Source: Limnanthes douglasii subsp. nivea (lineage: Eukaryota > Streptophyta > Magnoliopsida > Brassicales > Limnanthaceae). From it: a DNA stretch of 64,000 nucleotides. The translations under genes were made by a program, and so were the position numbers. Location of the stretch: assembly GCA_036936605.1 (NCBI GenBank), contig JAUPFV010000001.1, positions 343,367,081 to 343,431,080 on the forward strand, in the 5' to 3' direction. A model generated the notes under the pieces. The model had not been told where the DNA came from, did not search any database, and saw nothing but the letters and a program-made list of their open reading frames with translations. The first letter of the stretch is position 1. Each line of letters begins with the position of its first letter. This document shows positions 18,347 to 28,100 of the stretch, piece after piece.

Positions 18347-18745
18347 TTGTTTCGATCCCAACCGTCTATTCTTTTAACCTCACAACCCCCAACAAACGGT
18401 TCAGATTTCATCCTCACAAGCTGCGGAGCCACACTCTACCCTGACATCTGCTACACCTCCCTCACCATTTACGCCGTCGCCGTCCGTCGAGACCCAGCTC
18501 GTCTAGCACGGCTAGCCGTTAACATCAGTTTAAAAAAGACACACGTCGTCGCCTCTTTCGTGAAAAAACTCTCCCGCCAAGCTCACGACGGAGCCGAGCC
18601 TCGAGCCGTCGGCGCGCTCCAAGACTGTTTGTCTAACTTCGGTGACGCCGTCGATGAGATTTGCGGGTCGCTGAAACAGATGCGTGAGATGGCGAGAGGG
18701 ACGGCTGGGTCAGGCGGCTCCGGTGAGTCGTTTGGCTTTACTTGA
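18347..18745 (+). pseudogene. pectin methylesterase/invertase inhibitor (PMEI) fragment
   Basis: From about 18398 the frame reads TSCGATLYPDICYTSL, the first conserved Cys pair of the PMEI domain, then PARLARLAVNISL and ALQDCLSNFGDAVDEI with the third Cys. Known PMEI proteins are secreted inhibitors of cell-wall pectin methylesterases or invertases, have a signal peptide and a fourth conserved Cys. Here there is no in-frame ATG or signal peptide upstream, and the frame ends in GESFGFT and a stop just before the C-terminal helices that carry the fourth Cys. The segment is much more GC-rich than its surroundings. Loss at both ends fits capture of an internal fragment by the surrounding Pack-MULE-like element. 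Confidence 0.8.
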
Positions 18746-20175
18746 TTCCCTTAAGAAATCATAGGATAGTTTGTAAAACCAAATGCCTTTTAGAAGAAAA
18801 TTGAAATTTAATGTTTTTTGTTAGGGTATTTTATCCCAGCTAGCAGATCCATAGTTATCTGTTTTACGAAAATTGGACCAAAATACATATGAGTTTGTGT
18901 AAATCACTGTTTTCTATGCTTGGTGCCATTAAGTCTCAATTGAATTCGGCTACAAGATTGTCTGTTGTCTCTTGTTTTAAGTGATCTGACCTTTGTACAA
19001 TAATAGACGACTTGTAATTTGAAAGTTATGGCAGAACCGGAAGCATACTTAGACCAATCTGTCACTAGCATGTATGGATATATTATGTATATGTATATGT
19101 TTATCTTTTGGGGATGGTGGAAAGGGTACAAGTTTATCTTGGTGTGTAGACCTAACGAATTTGTGATGTGTGCTTTGGATAGTTATAGATACCTTTTTCG
19201 TTAATGGTAAGTATGGAGTTGGTGTTCATGTTAGTTCGAGCTTGTAGTGTAACAGGAAGGAATTCCAACTGCCGAAGTAAGAAACTTTGTAATTAATCGG
19301 AGTTTTGGTTGACTAATAAAATTAAGTCCAGCATCATACCATGTGTTTACTATATGGATGGAGAATACAATTATATGAGGAAGACGGAAGATGGAAAACA
19401 TTAATTCAAGGTAAACACTCTTGGACATGTAAGGTGGCATAGTTAGTTTCTTCTGTCAAGGAATTTGCTGAAAGATTAGATCTGAAGAACTTTTGTGAGT
19501 CTAAAGAAGGCTATTGAACGTGTTATTACATCAGCTCTCAAGTGTGCCTGGATATATATAAGAATTACCGTATGTTGTTTGTGATCGGAACAAACAAGGT
19601 TGTAGCTTAAGTTAGGTTTGAACTGGTTGTGATGTTTTTTATATATGTAATTGGTCAAACGTCGGATATGTTTTAGCTTACTTTTCAATGTAACTCAGGT
19701 CATGATCATGGTATGTTATTAGATCGTTAAACTTTGTTTAAGCAAGTTTCCACTAAATCCTGTCATTCATGTTGATCTCTTTGTTTGCTTTCACATACTC
19801 AAGTGTCCACTAAATCCTGTCAGTAATGCTGATCCCGTTGCTTACTTTTTTTATAGTCGATACTTGATTTGGTCACTTTAATATATTACTCAGTGTACTC
19901 ATTACTTTGCAGAGAAGTTGATTGATGTTGTTCGTATTTTCTGTTTTCTTTTCCGTGATTTCCAGTTGACCACTTGGTCTCTAGACTTGGTGAAAATAGA
20001 TTCTATTGCAACGATGGCGGTTTTTTAAATGCTTCATAGATTTAAGAGGGGTTTTCATATCATCAACGTTCATTTATTATTGTCTTCTTTGGTTGCAGCA
20101 GATTGACAGTATCACCTGTTTGATTGGGCTATTTCTACAATTTTCTTTTGTTTCAATGGGGATATTGTGACAAGA
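18746..20175. other. spacer and leader of the DUF1005 gene copy
   Basis: No coding gene seen. Short open frames here have no codon-like features. The last 80 bases upstream of the ATG at 20176 follow a GGTTGCAG acceptor-like site near 20099, so a 5' untranslated exon and leader intron may have been carried along with the DUF1005 coding exons. Confidence 0.35.
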
Positions 20176-21424
20176 ATGGAGCCGCAAGCTTTCATTAGGC
20201 TATCTATCGGCTCACTTGGGCTGAGGATTCCTGAAAACGGTTTGAGTTCCCCAAAATTCAGGATTCAGGCTTTCTCTCAGCCATGTTCGTGTGAGATAAA
20301 ACTAAGAGGTTTTCCAGTTCAAACAGCACCAATACCTTTAATGCCATCACCTGAAGCAATACCTGATATTCACAGCATTTCCTCGAGCTTTTACCTTGAA
20401 GAATCTGATTTAAAATCTCTGGCCACAACTGGATGTTTCTATAATACTCATGCATATTTAGAGATTTCTGTTTTTATTGGAAGGAAAGGGTTTCATTGTG
20501 GGGTCGGTAACAAAAGACAGCAAATCGGGACGGTTAAGTTGGAGGTGAGTCCTGAATGGGGAGAAAGGAAATCCGCGATTCTCTTTAATGGTTGGATAGG
20601 TATCGGTAAAAGCAAACACGAGAGTGGAAAATCTGGCGCTGAGCTTCACTTGAGAGTCAAATTAGATCCTGATCCAAGATACATCTTCCAGTTCGAAGAT
20701 GTTACTACGTTGAGTCCTCAGATTGTTCAACTTCGAGGTTCCATCAAGCAACCAATTTTTAGTTGCAAATTTAGTCGAGACAGGTGATGCAAATTTATGC
20801 TATCAGTTTTACATTTGCATAATTCACAGATTACTCAAAAGATGGATATTATCTGTTTTTCTTTAGTGGTCCTCAAGAAAAGAAAGTGTGGTCCATATAT
20901 ATGGTTGAAGTTAATGAATCGTATTCGTGATGTATAAGATTACTCAGAAAGAAAATATAAAGTTTACTCACTGTTACTGAATCTTCCGACAGTTGCAATG
21001 GATTTTCAGGGTATCACAAGTGGAAGCATTAAACTCGTACTGGTCACACACCGTCGAGAGCTCTGACCTTGAGGCAGAAAGACGAGAGAGAAAAGGATGG
21101 AAGGTGAAGATACACGATCTTTCTGGCTCGGCTGTTGCAGCAGCCTTCATAACGACTCCCTTTGTACCGTCAACAGGTTGCGATTGGGTTGGGAAGTCCA
21201 ACCCAGGATCGTGGTTAATAGTACGACCCGACGCTTGTCAATCCGAGAGCTGGCAGCCGTGGGGAAAACTTGAAGCGTGGCGTGAACGTGGTGTCAGAGA
21301 CTCCGTTTGCTGCCGATTTCATCTCCTCTCAGACGTACAGGAAGAAGGGGAGGTTCTCATGTCGGAAATTCTTTTAAGCGCGGAAAAAGGTGGCGAGTTT
21401 TTCATCGATATCGACAGACATTGA
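20176..21424 (+). CDS. DUF1005 family protein, C-terminally truncated copy
   Basis: Two exons, 20176-20783 and 21010-21424, with GT-AG borders and matching phase, encode 340 residues. The ATG at 20176 gives MEPQAFIRLSIGSLGLRIP, the usual DUF1005 N-terminus; an in-frame GTG nine bases earlier is not needed. Conserved segments follow through RERKGWKVKIHDLSGSAVAA to EKGGEFFIDIDRH. Plant DUF1005 proteins are of unknown function and normally run to about 410-430 residues. Here a TGA at 21422 ends the frame, yet homologous codons (ATPIPSPQSSGDF) continue in the same frame to about 21479, where repeats begin; the hydrophobic C-terminus is absent. It lies inside the Pack-MULE-like element, so it is probably a captured gene copy. 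Whether it is expressed is unknown. Confidence 0.8.
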
Positions 21425-21478
21425 AGAACAGTGGCCGCAGCGACGCCAATCCCGAGTCCGCAAAGCAGCGGAGATTTT

Positions 21479-23090
21479 TATTACTGTTATTCATATTTGA
21501 ATTACAGTTTTACTACTGTTATTCCTAACAGAGTAACAGTCTTACTACTGTTATTCCTAACAGAGTAACAGTCTTACTACAAATATTCCTAATAAAATTA
21601 ACATGATGGTGGTGGTAGTGACATTGGTGGTGGTTGTGGTGATGGTGGTAGTGGTGGCATTAGTCATGGTTGTGGTGATGGTGGCGGGGTCGTACTGGTG
21701 TTTGTGGTAATGGTGGTGGAGTTTGTGGTTGTGATGGTGGTGGTGGTGGTCGTGGTGGTGTCAGCGGCGGTGGTGATGGTCATGGTGGTGGTTGTGATGG
21801 TAGTGGTGGTGGTGGTGGTGGTGGTGATGATGGTGGTTGTGGTGGTGGTGGTGGTGATGATGGTGGTTGTGGTGGTGGTGATGATGGTGGTTGTGGTGGT
21901 GGTGGTGGTCGTGATGATGGTGGTTGTGGTGGTGGTGGTGATAATGATGGTTGTGGTGGTGGTGGTGCCGGTGGTGGTGCCGGTGGTGGTGTCAGTGGCG
22001 GTGGCGGCGGTGGTGGCGGTGGCGGTGGCGGTGTCTTATTACTGTTATTCCCAACAGAGTAACCGTCTTACTACTGTTGTTCATAACAGAGTAACAGTCT
22101 TACTACTGTTATTCCTAATAAAAGTAACACGATGGTGGTGGTGGTGGCATTGGTGGTGGTTGTGGTGATGGTGGTAGTGGTGGCATTAGTCATGCTTGTG
22201 GTGATGGTGGCGGGGTCGTACTGGTATTTGTGGTAATGGTGGTGGAGTTTGTGGTTGTGATGGTGCTCGTGGTGGTGCCAGCGGCGGTGGTGATGGTGGT
22301 GATGGTCATGGTGGTGGTTGTGATGGTAGTGGTGGTGGTGGTGGTGGTGGTGATGATAGTGGTTGTGGTGGTGATGATGGTGGTTGTGGTGGTGGTGATG
22401 ATGGTGGTTGTGGTGGTGGTGGTGATGATGGTGGTGGTGATAATGGTGGTTGTGGCGGTGGTGGTGGTGGTGGTGATGATGGTGGTTGTGGTGGTGGTGG
22501 TGGTGATAATGGTGGTTGTGGCGGTGGTGGTGTCGGTGGTGGTGTCAGTGGCGGTGGCGGTGGTGGCGGCGGTGGTGGCGGTGGTGTGCCGGTGGTGGTG
22601 GTGATGATAGTGGTTGTGGTGGTGGTGGTGGTGGTGGTGATAATGGTGGTTGTGGCGGTGGTGGTGTCGGTGGTGGTGTCAGTGGCGGTGGCGGTGGTGG
22701 CGGCGGTGGTGGCGGTGGTGTGCTGGTGGTGGTGGTGGCGGCGGCGGCGGTGGCGGTTGTGGTGGTGCCGGCGGTGGTAGTGGCAGTGGCGGCGGTGGCG
22801 GTTGTGGTGGTGCGGCGGTGGTAGCGGCGGTGGTGGTGATGATGGTGGTTGTGGTGGTGGTGGTGGTGATGATGGTGGTTGTGGTGGTGGTGATGATGGT
22901 GGTTGTGGTGGTGGTGATGATGGTGGTTGTGGTGGTGGTGGAGGTGGTGATAATGGTGGTTGTGGTGGTGGTGATAATGGTGGTTGTGGTGGTGGTGGTG
23001 CCGGTGGTGGTGGTGGTGGCGGCGGCGGTGGCGGTGGTGGTGCCGGTGGTGGTGGTGGTGGCGGCGGTGGTGGAGGAGGGTTAAACTTGA
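21479..23090 (+). repeat. GGT-rich low-complexity block with higher-order duplication
   Basis: A short tandem array with a unit of about 32 bp (containing TACTACTGTTATTCC and AACAGAGTAACAGTC) leads into GGT/GAT-rich DNA at about 21600-22030. The array plus GGT block then recurs from about 22035, with further GGT/GGC blocks to 23085. The plus strand is almost free of C-runs and strongly G-skewed. Long open frames exist in several plus frames only because the repeat lacks stops, translating as poly-Val, poly-Gly or poly-Trp/Arg; none is a gene. Confidence 0.9.
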
Positions 23091-23258
23091 TTGTTTTTTT
23101 TTAATAATAAAATTATTAAATATCTTTTTTTTTAATTAGAAGGGTGTTTTTGTACATCAAAAAATCTTATACACCTATTGAAATTATTAAAACTTGATGT
23201 ATGTATCAAGAATTTTAAAATATTTGATGTACCCTTTAGAAACTTACCCTTTAAATTA

Positions 23259-23601
23259 TCTATTTATTATTGCCTGCCTATCAAAATTATTGATATTTCA
23301 TTATAAATTAAAATCTATAATATTTCATTTATAAAGCAAGTAAACTAAAATCAATTTTACATTATATTAAAATCATTTGATTGATATTTTTCAACCCATT
23401 AAGTAAACTAATTAATAAATGAATGTATCTTAAAGACTAATTAAATAATTATATAAAATCAACTATGATATTAAAATTATTTAACATTTTGAATGATATT
23501 ATGATATTTTGTACCCAATAAATATACTAATCAAGTGATATATTGTATAAATAATTATATAATTATATAAAATCTAATATTAATTTAATTTTTAAATAAA
23601 T
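23259..23601. other. AT-rich spacer
   Basis: AT-rich DNA between the Pack-MULE target duplication and the LINE target duplication. No gene or repeat structure seen. Confidence 0.6.
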
Positions 23602-23621
23602 TATATATTTTAACTAAACAT
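23602..23621. repeat. LINE target-site duplication, left copy
   Basis: Twenty bases identical to 29584-29603, immediately before the LINE 5' end. A duplication of this length is typical of target-primed reverse transcription. Confidence 0.92.
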
Positions 23622-23876
23622 GTTTTCTTTCGGAAAATAAGATATGACAATTATATGAGAGCTTTTCTTCAAGATTTGTTTTGGCTTTCTTGATCTTCAA
23701 GAAATCTCCATTCCTTTACTCTTTATTTCTTCTCTCTTCTTCTCTCTTGGTAGTGGTTACTGCTGTGAGTGTTGCTGTTAGTGGTGCTCCGTTGAGGGCC
23801 TCCCTCTTGGAGGCTTTGGATTGGTTCGTCGATTGTTTTTTAGTCTTCTCTTGAAGACTTCGTTTGGTGGTTCGTC

Positions 23877-25169
23877 ATGTCAAATGTAGAAGAGTTTCTT
23901 CCTTTGAATGGTGTTAAAGACGCGGCTTCATTGAGCCATGGTAAAGGCAATGTTTGGGCTGATGGTAAAAGTTTATTTGCTGATGTCTTAAAGAACAAAT
24001 CAGATTGTTCTATGTTACATCCGATGGAGGTTACTAGTTATGATGACCATAATGTTATTCGGTTCCCTCAACATGTCAAAGCCTCGTTGGTGGCTCAATC
24101 TAGGCACACTTTGGTTGTTAAATTCAATCTTGGTATTCCCAAGAGGGCAGTCTTTCAGGCTTTCCTTGATGGGTTTAAGTTCAAGGGTTGTTTCACATAC
24201 GCTACTATAGACTCCATGCAGATTCTTGTGGAGTTTTCGTTAATGGAAGATGTTGACAGGCTGTGGGCTAAAACATTTTGGAGTGTGGATGGCAAGGTCA
24301 TGAGAATAATCAAGTGGTGCCCACAAAACAGTCGTCATTTTGAATGCCCAGTAGTTTTGCTTTGGGTCAGGTTTGAGAACCTTTCAGAATTTATGTATAA
24401 CAAGGCTCTGATTCATGAACTAGCTGAATCTTTGGGCCCAGTTCATCAGGTTGTTGTCCCTGATAAGCTTAGGGCTAAGTCTAACGCATGTTATGCTTTA
24501 GTCGAAATTGATGTCTCTAAGTTTTTAAAAAGGAAAGTCTGGGTGCAATTTGGTGCTCATGATGGTTACTGGATTGGTCTGAGTTACAAGAATGCTCCTC
24601 TTTACTGTAAAACATGTCATCATTTGGGACATGATGTTGGGATGTGCAAGAAAGGCTTGAGCAAAGATAATGATATTATTAATGTTAAAGATGATAACAA
24701 GGTTGATACTAACAGTAAGCCTGTTACTCAAGATACAAGTAAAAACTCTACAAATGATACTTTCCTAAAAGTCTATACTAGAAGGCTGAAATCTATGATT
24801 GCTCCTAAAGAAGTGTCTCTTGAGGTACCTAGTAGCCCTGGAGCTGCTCATGTTACTGATTCTGTTGGAGCTGCTAATGGCTCTGGTAATGTTGGGGACT
24901 CCTTGAAGCATGACTTGGATTTGATTGGTGCCCTTCAGGGTCTTGATCATGTTCAGATTGCTGATGTGTCTGTATCTTCTCCCAAGCAAAGCAACATGGG
25001 GAGTTGTAACCCTTCCCCTGAGGTGGCTTCTCCCAATTCTTCAGATGATGGATTCACTTCCATTATTCGTAATAGGTTAAAATCTGCTAGCAAAAGTAAC
25101 AAGAAAAGATTAAACATTAAATCTCTTCATAAAAGAGACAAAAATAATACATACTCTTTATCTGAATGA
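23877..25169 (+). CDS. LINE ORF1: DUF4283 and CCHC zinc-knuckle protein
   Basis: A 430-residue nucleic-acid-binding protein of plant L1 elements. The middle part (about residues 60-180) matches the DUF4283 layout, with AKTFWSVDGKVMRIIKW and the following VLLWVRFENL. A zinc knuckle C-x2-C-x4-H-x4-C sits at about residues 244-257 (CKTCHHLGHDVGMC). The C-terminal 170 residues are Ser/Asp/Lys-rich and probably unstructured. By analogy with other L1 elements it should coat the element RNA in a ribonucleoprotein. The ATG at 23877 is the first in the frame after the leader. The stop overlaps the ORF2 start as ATGA. Confidence 0.92.
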   Translation: MSNVEEFLPLNGVKDAASLSHGKGNVWADGKSLFADVLKNKSDCSMLHPMEVTSYDDHNVIRFPQHVKASLVAQSRHTLVVKFNLGIPKRAVFQAFLDGFKFKGCFTYATIDSMQILVEFSLMEDVDRLWAKTFWSVDGKVMRIIKWCPQNSRHFECPVVLLWVRFENLSEFMYNKALIHELAESLGPVHQVVVPDKLRAKSNACYALVEIDVSKFLKRKVWVQFGAHDGYWIGLSYKNAPLYCKTCHHLGHDVGMCKKGLSKDNDIINVKDDNKVDTNSKPVTQDTSKNSTNDTFLKVYTRRLKSMIAPKEVSLEVPSSPGAAHVTDSVGAANGSGNVGDSLKHDLDLIGALQGLDHVQIADVSVSSPKQSNMGSCNPSPEVASPNSSDDGFTSIIRNRLKSASKSNKKRLNIKSLHKRDKNNTYSLSE

Positions 25170-28100
25170 TTAAGTTTTTAAATTGGAATGCTCGTGGTCT
25201 TAATAATAAATCTACTCTGTCTAGACTTAAGTATATCATTGATCACCATAAGGTGAAGGTCATAGCTATACAGGAGCCTATGGCCAGAGTTGATAAAATT
25301 GTTAAAATTGCGCAGAAAATTGATTTTTCCTGTTGGATTTCTAATTGTTCTAATAAAATCTGGGTTTTTTGGACTAATGAGATTAATGTTAAGGTTATTT
25401 GTGATCATGATCAGTTTCTCCATCTGGAGATCAATACCACTTATTTTTCTGGCTATCTAACCTCTGTATATGCTAAGAATACTTGTAGGCAGCGTAAGGA
25501 TTTGTGGAGTGAGTTACTTAACTTACCTCAGGATGGCAAGCCCTGGTTACTGGCTGGTGACTTCAATGCTGTTTCTTCTACTGATGAGCAAATGAATTGT
25601 TCCTCTTTTGATATTGCTAGCGCTGATGACTTCAATGAGTTCATCAGATCTTGTAATCTGGTTGACCCTCGCTTCGTTGGATCTATATATACCTGGAGTA
25701 ACAAAAGGGTTTGGAAGCGATTAGATAGATTACTTGTTAATGGTATAGCTAATAGTCTTCAAATCCAGGTCTTACACATGGTCAGAACTTGTTCTGACCA
25801 TGATCCTTTACTTGTCACTTTGTCTAGTCCTATGGATACTAATATTAAGAAGAAAAGTTTCTTTAAGTTTATTAACTCCTGGACTCATCATCTAGATTTC
25901 ATTCATGATGTTACTCTTAACTGGAACACTAGTTGTATTGGTGACAGTAACATGGTGTTCTGGTATAAGCTTAGGAGGTTGAAAAACTTTCTTAAAGGTT
26001 GGAATATTAACAAGTTTGGTAATATTTTCAGTCATGTGGAGCAAGCTATGAAAAATGTGGCCAATATGGAGATCAATCACCAGGCTGTCAACACTAGGGA
26101 GTCTAATGATATGCTTAATAAGGCTAATAACTTACTTATGCAGGCCCTTAATAATGAGGAGAGCTATTGGAGGCAGAAATGCTATAACTCCTGGTTAAGC
26201 AATGGGGATGGTAACACTAAGTTGTATCATTCCTATGTTAATCAGAAGAAGAAAAAGAACTCTATCTTGGGGATCAAGGATAAGGGCATTTGGCTGACTA
26301 ATAGCTCTGATATTGCTACCTCTGCTGAGAACTACTTTAAGTTTATTCTTTCTGGTGATAGTTATTGCTGTGAGGATAATGTCATTAATAACTCCGTTCT
26401 TAATAACATTCCCAATCTTGTTACTTCTAATGATAATGAGAGTATTTTGAAGGACGTTTCTAAAGAGGAAATGTGGGCTATTGTTATGGCTATGAAGCAG
26501 GATAGTGCCCCTGGCACTGATGGCTTCAATTGTCATTTTATAAAGACTTGTTGGGGCATCATTAGTCAGGATCTCTGCTTGGCTATCAATGCTTATCTTA
26601 ATGGGATGGCTATTCCTAAAGGGATCTTTGCTACGGGCATATGTCTGATTCCTAAGTCTTATAACCCTATCTTGTGGAGTAATTTTAGGCCTATTAACCT
26701 TTGTACGATTTTTAACAGATTGATTTCTTCTCTTATCAATACTAGACTGGCTCTTATTTTGCCTAAGATTGTCTCTAATTGTCAAGGTGCATTTGTGAGA
26801 CATAGGCTTATTCATGACAATATTCTAACTATTAAGGAAATGTTACATAACATTAACAAGAGACCTTCTAAAGGGAATATTATTATGCAACTGGATATGA
26901 CAAAGGCATTTGACAGACTGTCTCATGCCTTTGTCATTAAGGTTATGGACAAATTTGGTTTCTCTAGTAGGCTGTTGGTCCTTATTCAGTCTCTTATTTC
27001 TAATGTCATGGTATCCATTCTGATTAATGGCAGTAGTGTTGGATACTTCCCTCAGAAGAATGGCTTAAGGCAAGGGGATCCTTTATCCCCAATCCTTTTC
27101 ATTCTTGCTGAGGAGGCTCTCCTAAGAGGGCTATCTGATGCTTATACTTCTAATCCTACTATGAAATACTATCATAAATCAAATTTTATGTTACCTTGTC
27201 TTGCCTTTGCTGATGACATTGTCATCTTCTCTAACAGTGCAGCTTCTACTCTTGCTATCCTGTGTAACATCCTTGATAATTATCAGTCTGCATCTGGGCA
27301 GTTGATCAATAAGGACAAAACAAAAATAATTACCTCAACAAAGATGACTCTGGCTGCTAACTCAAGATTGAAGGCTGCTACTGGTTTCAAGCTGGATCAT
27401 GCTCCTTTTCAGTATTTGGGCATCAATATCTCTGCAATCAATAAGGGAATAAATTTTATCAATTTAATTTCTGCCATTTACAATAAAATTCAAATTTGGG
27501 ATCTTAAGTCTTTGTCTTTTGGGGGGAGATTATCTCTCATTAAGAGTGTTCTTCACCCAATTGTATATTATTGGATGCAGAACACCTTAATTCCTAAGTC
27601 TGTCTTGAATAAAATTGAATTGTGTTTCAATAAATTCCTTTGGAGATCTAATTTCAATGACAAAGCCATACATTGGACTTCATGGGGCTCTTTATGTAAG
27701 CCCTATGATGAAGGTGGTTTGAACATCAAGTCACTATCTGATATTCAAACCACTTTCTCTTTCAAATTATGGTTTTTATTCAGACAAGGTCAATCTCTCT
27801 GGTCTGATTTAATGTATCATACCTATTGTATGAATAGTCACCCTTCTATTGCTAATTGTAGGCCTTCTGACTCTATTATTTGGAAGCGTTTAGTAGCTAT
27901 TAGGGCTCAGGCTGATGGTTATATTCACTGGCATGTGGGTAATGGAGATGTAGACTTTTGGAGAGATGCCTGGCATGGCATGTCTCCTATAGTCTCTGAT
28001 TCTGATCACAGATCTTGGATGCTTCCTGCTAAAGTTAAAACCTTTTGGAAGGACACAAATTGGGACTTCACTCTTCTTAACTTCTTATCCCAAGATCGTA

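Larger units (their letters stand above)
18171..23249. mobile_element. probable Pack-MULE carrying PMEI and DUF1005 gene pieces
   Basis: A 5079-bp segment flanked by a perfect 9-bp duplication TTTAAATTA (18162-18170 and 23250-23258), the length typical of Mutator-like elements. Both ends begin GGG read inward. Aligned without gaps, the first 41 bases agree at about 29 positions, including a run of twelve (TTTTAAAATTCT), and looser similarity (TTCTAATTAAA) recurs about 110-125 bases in. No transposase is present. The interior has a pectin methylesterase inhibitor fragment lacking both ends, a DUF1005 gene cut off before its C-terminus, and a large GGT-rich block. This combination is the definition of a Pack-MULE, but the terminal repeats are diverged and the call rests on manual alignment. 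Confidence 0.7.

Noticed and set aside
21698..23104. Several overlapping open frames of 64-156 codons on the plus strand
   Set aside because: They are translations of a GGT/GAT repeat without stops, giving poly-Val, poly-Gly or poly-Trp/Arg. No start context, domain or codon bias supports a protein.
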